DNA of 64,000 bases from Anaerocaecibacter muris (GTDB lineage: Bacteria > Bacillota > Clostridia > Christensenellales > Pumilibacteraceae): NCBI RefSeq assembly GCF_943192945.1, contig NZ_CALPCE010000001.1, positions 1 to 64,000 of the forward strand, read 5' to 3'. Every line of letters begins with the position of its first letter. Positions within the stretch are counted from its first letter, which is position 1. The translations under genes and the position numbers were made by a program. Shown one piece after another: positions 26,864-34,082 of this stretch. The notes under the pieces were generated by a model that saw only the letters and a list, made by a program, of their open reading frames with translations, was not told the origin of the DNA and did no database searches.

Positions 26864-28231
26864 TTAAATTTTCATATCGCCGAATTTAATCCATTTCTTT
26901 TTGCGCATTATTTCGGACACTCCTAACGCTACGGCGGCGGGCACTATTATATAACACACAAGCACGGCTATAAGCACATACCACCACGATATGCCGTTCG
27001 TTACGGAAGTCGTAAACGTGTTTATTACTCCGACCAGCCCCGCCGTGCCCATGCCCGAACCCGTCGCGTCGCACATTATTTTAAACGCCGCGGAAGCGAG
27101 CGGACCCGCCACTGCGGACGCGGCTACCGCGGGTATCAGTATTCTCGGGTTTTTGCCGAGGTTCGGTATTTGCAACATGCTTGTGCCTATGCCTTGCGAC
27201 ACAAGCCCGCCCCAACGGTTTTCGCGGAAGCTCGCCACCGCAAACCCCACCATATGCGCGCAACATCCCGCGCATGCCGCCGCCGCGCCTATTTGCGCGT
27301 TGTATGTAAGTTGCGGCGTGTTTATAAGCGACGAGTTGAATATCATTACGCCGAACGCCGCGCTCGAAGTGGGCAGGGTGAGCAGTAAGCCCATAATCAC
27401 GGCGACGAGTATGCCGAACGAAACGGGCTCCCAGCCTATCGCCAAAGACACGCCTTTGCCGAGCAGTGCGAACAGTATGCCGAACGGTATGCCGAGCGCG
27501 ATCGCGCCGATCGTGCCCGTAAATATCGCCGTAAGCGGCACGACTATTATATCGACGGGAGTTTTGCCCTCTACGCGTCGCGTTATTTCTATCGCCGTCA
27601 CCGCCGCGACAAACGCGCCCACGGGGTCGCCTATGCCTATCGACGGGGTTTTGCTCGCGCCGTATACGTGTATTCCCGACAGCGCGAAAATGTTTGTTAT
27701 GTTTGCGCCGACCATGCCCGCGACCGCCGCGGAAAACGCGGTCAGTTTGTTGGCTTTAAGGCTGTGCGCAATGCCCACGCCTATGCCCGCGCCCATTATC
27801 GACTTCGCCACCGAACCTATGTAAAACAGCAGATCGCCGAACGCGTTTTTGCCCGCTTTGTTGATTAAAAATCCGACTTCGCCGATTATCGTTCCTATTA
27901 TCAGCGTGCAAAACAGTCCGAGCGCCATACCGGAAAACGCTTCTATAAAATACCTGTGCGCAAAGTATTTAAGCCATTGTTTTGCCGTGCGCTTTTCCTT
28001 TACCGCTTGCGCTTGTTCCGTTCGATCGGCTTGCGCGGTTTCGTTCTGCTCGGGTTCGCTCGCGTTAAGCTCCGCCGCGGCGTTCAGCTGTTGTTCGACG
28101 TTTTGCGGCGTTTCGTCGGCGGGGTTAACTTGCGCGCCTGTCGCAAGTTCGTCCGTATCGCGCTGTTGAGCTTGCGCGGTGGCGTCCGCGCTTATCTCCG
28201 CGGCGCTTTGTGCTTCTTTTTTGTTTTTCAT
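26864..28231 (-). CDS. PTS EIIC-like membrane transporter (PTS_EIIC_2 type)
   Basis: A polytopic membrane protein of 455 residues. The first 90 residues are hydrophilic and rich in Ala, Glu and Gln. Hydrophobic segments follow, with YFIEAFSGMALGLFCTLIIGTIIGE, GAGIGVGIAHSLKANKLTAFSAAVAGMVGAN, and GDPVGAFVAAVTAIEITRRVEGKTPVDIIVVP. These resemble the family annotated as a phosphotransferase EIIC, but no EIIA or EIIB gene is nearby. It may therefore work without phosphorylation. ATG 28231 is chosen because GGGAG lies 8 nt upstream on the minus strand; the TTG at 28249 has no such site. The substrate is unknown. Confidence 0.78.
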   Translation of the reverse strand: MKNKKEAQSAAEISADATAQAQQRDTDELATGAQVNPADETPQNVEQQLNAAAELNASEPEQNETAQADRTEQAQAVKEKRTAKQWLKYFAHRYFIEAFSGMALGLFCTLIIGTIIGEVGFLINKAGKNAFGDLLFYIGSVAKSIMGAGIGVGIAHSLKANKLTAFSAAVAGMVGANITNIFALSGIHVYGASKTPSIGIGDPVGAFVAAVTAIEITRRVEGKTPVDIIVVPLTAIFTGTIGAIALGIPFGILFALLGKGVSLAIGWEPVSFGILVAVIMGLLLTLPTSSAAFGVMIFNSSLINTPQLTYNAQIGAAAACAGCCAHMVGFAVASFRENRWGGLVSQGIGTSMLQIPNLGKNPRILIPAVAASAVAGPLASAAFKIMCDATGSGMGTAGLVGVINTFTTSVTNGISWWYVLIAVLVCYIIVPAAVALGVSEIMRKKKWIKFGDMKI

Positions 28232-28267
28232 GTGTTTGCTCCCGTGCAAAACAACTTATTTGCTACA

Positions 28268-28297
28268 AGTATAGCACCGCGCGGCGGCGGGTGTCAA
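28268..28297 (-). promoter_or_regulatory. Promoter of the EIIC-like gene
   Basis: Minus-strand TTGACA (28297-28292) and TATACT (28273-28268), separated by an 18-bp GC-rich spacer. The leader to ATG 28231 is about 30 nt. Confidence 0.75.
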
Positions 28298-28408
28298 TCA
28301 TATCCCCGTCGATTGAAAAATGTTTTGCCGTTTATCGCGGGCGCGGCGGCGGTCGGGAGGGGAAACGGAAGTAATAATGTTAGTTGTCGTCTTTTGTGCG
28401 GAAATCGT

Positions 28409-28438
28409 TTGACAAAGCGGAAAACTATATGATATAAT
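28409..28438 (+). promoter_or_regulatory. rpsO promoter
   Basis: Consensus TTGACA at 28409-28414 and TATAAT at 28433-28438, 18-bp spacer. The leader to ATG 28521 is about 75 nt. Confidence 0.8.
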
Positions 28439-28520
28439 TTTTTACGTACCTTATTCTCGGTATTACGCTCTCCACGTACTACGGAAGTTTAAGGCGAATA
28501 AATTTTGTCGGAGGATAAAA

Positions 28521-28784
28521 ATGGACAAACAGGTAAAGGCGGAAATCATCGCCAAGTACGCAACTCACGAAGGCGACACGGGAAGCCCCGAAGTGCAAAT
28601 CGCGCTTTTGACGTGGCGAATCAATCACTTGACCGAACATCTTAAAGTTCACGCCAAGGATCATCATTCGCGCCGCGGACTTCTGCAAATGGTAGGTAGC
28701 CGCCGCAGTCAGCTCAACTATCTTAAAGATATAGACATCGAGCGTTACCGCAGTCTTGTAGCAAAACTCGAACTGCGCAAATAA
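28521..28784 (+). CDS. rpsO: 30S ribosomal protein S15
   Basis: Primary 16S rRNA-binding protein of the platform. The 87-residue product has the S15 hallmarks [28 protein letters not shown] and [21 protein letters not shown], ending in [17 protein letters not shown] precedes ATG 28521. It is followed by pnp, an order conserved in many bacteria. The 210-nt interval includes an imperfect hairpin near 28790-28815 (ACCGCCGTGA with TCACGCGGT) without a T-run. Confidence 0.98.
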   Translation: MDKQVKAEIIAKYATHEGDTGSPEVQIALLTWRINHLTEHLKVHAKDHHSRRGLLQMVGSRRSQLNYLKDIDIERYRSLVAKLELRK

Positions 28785-28994
28785 TCACAAACCGCCGTGA
28801 TAATGCCTCACGCGGTCTTGCTATCGTTTGCGGCGCTAAACGCGTTGCTTGCCCTGCCGTCGGACAAGGGTATCCGCGGCGACAAGTTCTGTTTATCGCT
28901 TAAAGATGTTACGGCAATACCGCATACAGCGTTATAGGCGGTTTTTCATAATTACGCATTCAATCGGTTATCAATTTAGGAGAAATATATATTT

Positions 28995-31226
28995 ATGGAT
29001 TGCAATGTTTTTAAGACCGAGATCGGCGGCAGAGAAGTAACCGTCGAAACGGGCAAGTATGCGGGTCAGGCTAACGGCTCGTGTATCATTAGGTGCGGCG
29101 ACACCGTCGTTATGACCAACGTAACAATGGCGGACGCGCCGCGCCCCGGCATGGACTATTTCCCGCTCGGCGTGGACTTCGAGGAAAAGCTGTACGCTAT
29201 CGGCAAAATTCCCGGCAGTTTCAAGCGTCGCGAGGGCAGAGGCAGCGACAAGGCGATTTTGACGTCGCGGCTTATCGACCGCCCCATACGCCCGCTGTTC
29301 CCCAAAGGCTTGTTTAACGACGTGTCGGTCGTCGCGACCGCGCTGTCGGTGGACACCAATATCCCGCCCGAAGTTTTCGGTATGCTCGGCAGTTCTATCG
29401 CGCTTTCCATTTCGGATATTCCGTTTATGGGACCTACCGGCTCGGTAGTCGTCGGTTGCGTTGACGGCAAGTATATAATCAACCCCGACAACGAACAGCG
29501 CGCCAAGAGCAACATGCACGTATACGTTTCGGGCACGAAAGACGCTATTATGATGGTCGAAGCGGGCGCGAGCGAGGTTTCCGAGGAAGAAATGCTCGGC
29601 GGTATTATGTTCGCGCACGAGGAGATCAAAAAACAGGTTAAGTTCATTAACGACATTGTCGCAAAGGTCGGCAAGCCCAAGCTCGAAATGGAACTGTACC
29701 ATATCGGCGAGGACGTTGATAAAGCCGTCCGCAAGTACGCCGACAAAAAACTCGACAAAGCGCTCGACACGTTCGACCGCGCGGAACGTCAAGCCAATCA
29801 GGACGAAGTTCAAGCGGACGTCATGGAACACTTTAAAGAGGAGTTTGAGGGACGCGAGCGCGAAATAGGCGATTCGCTGTACTACTTGACCAAAGAGAAA
29901 GTGCGCGAAAAGATTTTGTCCAAGGGCATTCGTCCCGACGGGCGCAAGACCACGGACATCCGCGATATTTGGTGCGAAGTGGGAGTGCTCCCGCGCACGC
30001 ACGGCTCGGCGGTGTTTACCCGCGGTCAGTCGCAGGCTCTTTCCATCTGTACGCTCGGCACCGCGCGCGACGCGCAAAAGCTGGACAACCTCGACGACGA
30101 GGAAACCAAGCGTTATATGCACCAGTACAACATGCCGCCTTACTCGACGGGCGAGGCAAAACCGCTTCGCGCCCCCGGTCGGCGCGAAATAGGTCACGGC
30201 GCGCTCGCGGAACGCGCGCTCGAACCCGTTATTCCGTCCGAGGACGTGTTCCCGTACACCATACGCGTCGTGTCGGAAATCCTGTCGTCCAACGGCTCCA
30301 CGTCGCAAGCGAGCGTTTGCGGCTCGACGCTGTCGCTCATGGACGCGGGCGTGCCCATTAAAGCGCCCGTCGCGGGTATCGCCATGGGGCTTATCAAGGA
30401 CGAGGCGAAAAATCGCCTTGCAATCCTGTCGGATATTCAGGGCTTGGAGGACTTCCTCGGCGACATGGACTTTAAGGTAGCGGGCACGGAAAAGGGCATT
30501 ACCGCTATCCAAATGGACATCAAGATTAAAGGTATCGACGAAAATATCCTGCGCACCGCGCTCGAACAAGCGCGCGTCGGCAGACTGCATATCCTCGGCA
30601 AAATGCTTGCTGTTTTGGACAAGCCCCGTCCCGAGCTTTCGCAGTACGCGCCCAAGATTATCATGTTTAACATCGATCCCGAAAAGATCGGCGACGTTAT
30701 CGGCAAGTCGGGCAAGACAATCAACAAGATTGTTGACGACACGGGCGTCAAGATCGACATCGAAGAGGACGGCAGAGTGTTTATTGCGGGCGTAGATCCC
30801 GTTATGACCGAAAAGGCAAAGGAGATTATCCTTTCCATCGTCAAAGACCCAGAAATCGGCGACGTGTACGAAGGTCCCGTCGTTACCGTCCGCGACGATC
30901 TGGGCGCGTTTGTAGAGCTTGCGCCCGGGCGCGACGGCATGATTCATATCGCCAAGCTCGGCAAGTTCGTCGGCAAACGGCTCGATTCGGTATCGGCTGT
31001 GCTCAAAGAGGGCGATACCGTCAAGGTTGAGGTCGTCAGTTTTACGAAGCAGGGCAAAATAGATCTTAAACTGCTCGAAAAACTTACGGGCGACCCCATC
31101 GAAAAAGCGCCCGAGGGCGAATGGCAGGAAGACCGCCCCGCGCGCGGCGAACGCCGTCCGCGTCCCGACCGCCCGTCGCGCCCTCGCCGCGACAGAGGCG
31201 AAAAAAGCGACAAAGGCGATAAATAA
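28995..31226 (+). CDS. pnp: Polyribonucleotide nucleotidyltransferase (PNPase)
   Basis: Phosphorolytic 3'-5' exoribonuclease, trimeric, acting in RNA decay. The 743 residues comprise the first RNase PH domain (with GSFKRREGRGSDKAILTSRLIDRPIRP), an alpha-helical linker, and a second RNase PH domain (GVLPRTHGSAVFTRGQSQ, then SLMDAGVPIKAPVAGIAMGL). A KH domain (VIGKSGKTINKI) and an S1 domain (GPVVTVRDDLGAFVELAPGRDGMIH) follow. An Arg/Pro/Asp-rich tail of about 30 residues follows S1. AGGAGA lies 11 nt before ATG 28995. It ends in a terminator that overlaps the start region of the next gene. Confidence 0.98.
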   Translation: MDCNVFKTEIGGREVTVETGKYAGQANGSCIIRCGDTVVMTNVTMADAPRPGMDYFPLGVDFEEKLYAIGKIPGSFKRREGRGSDKAILTSRLIDRPIRPLFPKGLFNDVSVVATALSVDTNIPPEVFGMLGSSIALSISDIPFMGPTGSVVVGCVDGKYIINPDNEQRAKSNMHVYVSGTKDAIMMVEAGASEVSEEEMLGGIMFAHEEIKKQVKFINDIVAKVGKPKLEMELYHIGEDVDKAVRKYADKKLDKALDTFDRAERQANQDEVQADVMEHFKEEFEGREREIGDSLYYLTKEKVREKILSKGIRPDGRKTTDIRDIWCEVGVLPRTHGSAVFTRGQSQALSICTLGTARDAQKLDNLDDEETKRYMHQYNMPPYSTGEAKPLRAPGRREIGHGALAERALEPVIPSEDVFPYTIRVVSEILSSNGSTSQASVCGSTLSLMDAGVPIKAPVAGIAMGLIKDEAKNRLAILSDIQGLEDFLGDMDFKVAGTEKGITAIQMDIKIKGIDENILRTALEQARVGRLHILGKMLAVLDKPRPELSQYAPKIIMFNIDPEKIGDVIGKSGKTINKIVDDTGVKIDIEEDGRVFIAGVDPVMTEKAKEIILSIVKDPEIGDVYEGPVVTVRDDLGAFVELAPGRDGMIHIAKLGKFVGKRLDSVSAVLKEGDTVKVEVVSFTKQGKIDLKLLEKLTGDPIEKAPEGEWQEDRPARGERRPRPDRPSRPRRDRGEKSDKGDK

Positions 31227-31237
31227 AAAACGATAAT

Positions 31238-31279
31238 AAAAGCACCTCGACCGCAATATAAATAGTCGAGGTGCTTTTT
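31238..31279 (+). terminator. pnp terminator whose 3' arm contains the next gene's ribosome binding site
   Basis: AAAAGCACCTCGAC (31238-31251) pairs perfectly with GTCGAGGTGCTTTT (31265-31278) around a 13-nt loop, followed by T and then ATG 31280. GAGGTG (31268-31273) in the 3' arm lies 6 nt before that ATG, exactly where a Shine-Dalgarno should be. The hairpin would hide it in read-through transcripts. Confidence 0.85.
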
Positions 31280-32005
31280 ATGGTAGACGCACGCAGAGCA
31301 AAATTTTTTCGCATAGTTTTGGGCAATATAATTATGTGCGCGACGGTCGCGGCGTTGCTTTCGGTAACGGTCGCCGTCGGCGGCGCAAAGTCGAGCGCGC
31401 AGAGCGGCGAGCCGTACTATGCGGGCAAGTCGGACACCAAAGTTTCGCTCATGGTCAACGTGTATTGGGGTACGGAATATATTCAACCCATGCTCGACAT
31501 AATGTCGAGGTACAACGTAAAAACGACGTTCTTCGTCGGCGGATCGTGGGCGGCGGGCAATTCCGAAACGCTTAAAAAAATTCACGCCGCAGGTCACGAA
31601 ATAGGCAACCACGGTTACTATCACAAGGACCACTCCAAAATAGACGGCGCGTATAATCGCAAGGAAATAGAGTCGGCGCACGACGCTGTCAAGCACGCGT
31701 TAGGCATTGATATGACGCTGTTTGCGCCGCCGTCGGGCGCGTTCTGCGCGCAAACTCTATCCGTCGCGGCGGAACTTGGATACCGCACCGTTATGTGGAC
31801 GCGCGACACTATCGACTGGCGCGACCACGACGCAAATCTCATCTACAAACGCGCCGTAAAAAACATCAAGGGCGGCGACCTGATACTAATGCACCCGACC
31901 GAATGTACGCTCAACGCGCTCGAACGCATTATAACCGAGGTGTTTTCGGCGGGGTTGCATATCGCGCCCGTCAGCGAAGTTTTGGAAAGCGACGTAATAC
32001 TCTGA
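31280..32005 (+). CDS. Polysaccharide deacetylase-fold protein with altered catalytic motif
   Basis: A NodB-homology protein of 241 residues with an N-terminal membrane or signal segment (about residues 12-34), so probably extracytoplasmic. Motif 2 is intact: GHEIGNHGYYHKDH gives metal ligands His111 and His115. Motif 1, typically TFDDG or TFDISWG, reads LMVNVYWG, so the catalytic Asp position holds Asn60. The RPPYG motif reads APPSGAF. The C-terminal ILMHPTECT is like PdaB/YlxY-type sporulation deacetylases. It may be a non-catalytic or altered enzyme acting on wall or spore polymers. It starts the unit with the M16 protease and dUTPase-like genes. Confidence 0.8.
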   Translation: MVDARRAKFFRIVLGNIIMCATVAALLSVTVAVGGAKSSAQSGEPYYAGKSDTKVSLMVNVYWGTEYIQPMLDIMSRYNVKTTFFVGGSWAAGNSETLKKIHAAGHEIGNHGYYHKDHSKIDGAYNRKEIESAHDAVKHALGIDMTLFAPPSGAFCAQTLSVAAELGYRTVMWTRDTIDWRDHDANLIYKRAVKNIKGGDLILMHPTECTLNALERIITEVFSAGLHIAPVSEVLESDVIL

Positions 32006-32109
32006 CCGAAACAACGCAGGGATCGTGCGGCGCGGGCGCGGCGCAATCGGACGAATATTGTTTTACGCGCGGCGAGCGGGCATGCTCGGCGCAAATTACA
32101 AGGAACGAC

Positions 32110-33366
32110 ATGACAGTAAAAAAATACAAAAGCGGTCTAACCGTAATAGTGGAGCGCAACGCGGCGTTGCGGTCGGTCACGGCGGGCATTATGGTGGGCG
32201 CGGGGAGCGCATACGAAACACCCGAAAACAACGGCATTTCGCACTTTATAGAACACATGCAGTTTAAAGGCACGGACAAACGCACGGCGGAAAACATCGT
32301 GTCTGAGTTCGACCGCGCAGGCTCCGTGTACAACGCATTTACGGGCAAGGAATACACTTGCTACTATTTTAAGTCTATCGACGAAAAGGTGCGCGACTGC
32401 TTTGACGTGCTTGCCGATTTATATCTTAATTCCACGTTCAACGCGGCGGAACTCGACCGCGAACGCAAGGTTATTATCGAAGAAATAAACATGAGCAAGG
32501 ACGAGCCGGACGGGGTGTGTTACGACGTGCTCTATAAATCGGCGTTCGGTGCGAACTCGCTCGGCATGGAAATTTTAGGCACCAAAGACAATGTGTCGCG
32601 CTTTTGCAAAGCTGATATTCTCGATTACAAAAAGCGAAACTACATTGCGAGCAACACCGTCGTCGCGTTTGTCGGCAATATTACGGAATCCGCCGCAACG
32701 GATTTGGTGGAGGAGTATATGGGCGAGCTTACTGCCGCGCCGTATGCCGCGCCGCCCGCGCTTTTGCCGCAACCGTTTTTGTCGGGTTACGGCGAGTTTA
32801 TACGCGATTACGAACAGTCGGAAATTTCAATCGCGTATCCGTCGTTTGCGCTGGGCGACGACCGTTCGGCAACGCAATCCGCGCTCGACTGCATACTCGG
32901 CAACGGCATGAGTTCGCGGTTGTTTCAGCGGTTGCGCGAAAAAATGGGGCTTGTGTACAGCGTGTACACTTCGCCGTGGCTGGGAAAGACCAACGGCATG
33001 TTCTCGGTGTGCGCCAACGTCAACGCTTGCAATATAGAGAGTTCGCTCGGCGCGATTAAAAACGAAATCGACGCGCTGTGTGCGGACGGCGTTACCGACG
33101 ACGAAACCGAAAAAGCAAAAATGCAACTGAAAGTAACCGCGCTGTTCGGCAAGGAAAACCCCATGAATTACATGCTTGCGCTCATGCGGCGGCGCGTAAT
33201 TCTCGGCACGGACTACAATCTTGACGAACTGCTGAAAAAGATAGAACGCATTACGTCAAACGATATAAACGCGCTTGCGCGGGAATTGTTTGCCGCGCCC
33301 GCGACCATAGCTTACGCGGGCAAAAAGCCGCCCGTCGCGGTAGATAAAGCCTATTACAACGGTTGA
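32110..33366 (+). CDS. M16 family zinc peptidase (processing protease)
   Basis: A 418-residue M16B-type metallopeptidase resembling Bacillus MlpA/YmxG. The inverted zinc motif HFIEH (His45, Glu48, His49) is present, with the third ligand expected in ERKVIIEEINMSKDEP. The C-terminal half has the second M16 domain (GLVYSVYTSPWLGKTNGMFSV). The start is ATG 32110, preceded by AAGGA at 32099-32103. The frame is open further upstream over the preceding gene, but that extension is out of character. Adjacency to a deacetylase-fold gene after pnp parallels the pnpA-ylxY-mlpA order in Bacillus, supporting both assignments. Confidence 0.9.
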   Translation: MTVKKYKSGLTVIVERNAALRSVTAGIMVGAGSAYETPENNGISHFIEHMQFKGTDKRTAENIVSEFDRAGSVYNAFTGKEYTCYYFKSIDEKVRDCFDVLADLYLNSTFNAAELDRERKVIIEEINMSKDEPDGVCYDVLYKSAFGANSLGMEILGTKDNVSRFCKADILDYKKRNYIASNTVVAFVGNITESAATDLVEEYMGELTAAPYAAPPALLPQPFLSGYGEFIRDYEQSEISIAYPSFALGDDRSATQSALDCILGNGMSSRLFQRLREKMGLVYSVYTSPWLGKTNGMFSVCANVNACNIESSLGAIKNEIDALCADGVTDDETEKAKMQLKVTALFGKENPMNYMLALMRRRVILGTDYNLDELLKKIERITSNDINALARELFAAPATIAYAGKKPPVAVDKAYYNG

Positions 33367-33383
33367 GGAGGTCGATTGTAACC

Positions 33384-33785
33384 ATGGAAAAACAGATAGA
33401 AAAAGCCGCCATAAAGACGGATAAAACCGAGGACAAACTGGACGTTTTGTTCCGCATGCAAGCGGGACTGGACAGCTACATACGCGAAAAGCGCGGGCTG
33501 GATTACTCGCGCGGCGAGTGGGTTTGCAAAAAGGCTCTCGCGCTAATGGTCGAGCTGGGCGAGGTCGTGGAGGAAGCCAAGTATAAGTGGTGGAAAAACG
33601 CGACGGAAATAGACGACGCCAAACTCAAAGAGGAAATTGTGGACGTTTTGCACTTCTTTTTGGGCATGTGCATAGACAGCGGCATGACCGCCGACGAACT
33701 GTTTAATATTTATCTTGCCAAAAACAAGGAAAATTACGACCGACAAAACGGGCTGTCGCAAAAGCACGGTTACGAACTTAATTAA
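33384..33785 (+). CDS. Dimeric dUTPase-like (MazG-fold) protein
   Basis: An all-alpha NTP-pyrophosphatase-type protein of 133 residues. The motifs LDVLFRMQAGLDSYI, KKALALMVELGEVVEEAKYKWWK (the EE metal helix) and EEIVDVLHFFLGMCIDSGM (E-x2-D) match the dUTPase_2 family, which hydrolyses dUTP or dCTP. Metal-binding Glu and Asp residues are all present. AGGAGGT lies 11 nt before ATG 33384. It follows the M16 gene closely and is followed by a strong terminator, so it is the last gene of that unit. Phage homologues exist, but nothing here suggests a prophage. Confidence 0.85.
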   Translation: MEKQIEKAAIKTDKTEDKLDVLFRMQAGLDSYIREKRGLDYSRGEWVCKKALALMVELGEVVEEAKYKWWKNATEIDDAKLKEEIVDVLHFFLGMCIDSGMTADELFNIYLAKNKENYDRQNGLSQKHGYELN

Positions 33786-33792
33786 AAAACAT

Positions 33793-33826
33793 GCGATTGC
33801 GGTTATTCGCGATCGCTTTTGTTTTT
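33793..33826 (+). terminator. Terminator after the dUTPase-like gene
   Basis: GCGATTGCG (33793-33801) pairs with CGCGATCGC (33808-33816), one T-G wobble, 6-nt loop, then TTTTGTTTTT. Confidence 0.85.
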
Positions 33827-33930
33827 AAAGACGACTCGCCGCGCCGCAGAAATCGAAATTCGCGCGCGACAGGACTGTTTTGCGCGCGTTTTGCCGTGCG
33901 ACTGTTCCTCCGAGCGCAATAAACGGACGG

Positions 33931-33967
33931 TTTCGGCATTTTCGGGAAAATTGCCGAAAAGTTTTTT
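33931..33967 (+). terminator. Second terminator-like hairpin before ftsK
   Basis: TTTCGGCATTTTC (33931-33943) pairs with GAAAATTGCCGAAA (33946-33959), one bulged T, followed by AGTTTTTT. No gene ends between this and the terminator at 33793-33826. It may back up that terminator or end a short separate transcript. Confidence 0.6.
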
Positions 33968-33996
33968 CCCGTACTCGATTTTTTACCTTAAAAACC

Positions 33997-34025
33997 TTGA
34001 AAAGCGTGGAATTGTATGGTATAAT
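33997..34025 (+). promoter_or_regulatory. ftsK/spoIIIE promoter
   Basis: TTGAAA at 33997-34002 and a perfect TATAAT at 34020-34025, 17-bp spacer. GAGAGG at 34071-34076 precedes the GTG start. Confidence 0.75.
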
Positions 34026-34082
34026 TGATATTGCGTAGAAATATGTGCTGATTTTCTATGACTTTTTACCGAGAGGCGTATA

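Noticed and set aside
28971-31256. 761-residue open frame on the minus strand
   Set aside because: It lies entirely antisense to pnp, which has a full domain set. The frame is Arg/His/Val-rich shadow sequence from biased codon use.
31795-32109. 105-residue N-terminal extension of the M16 peptidase frame
   Set aside because: It overlaps the deacetylase-fold gene out of frame. ATG 32110 has AAGGA at the right distance and gives the normal M16 N-terminus.
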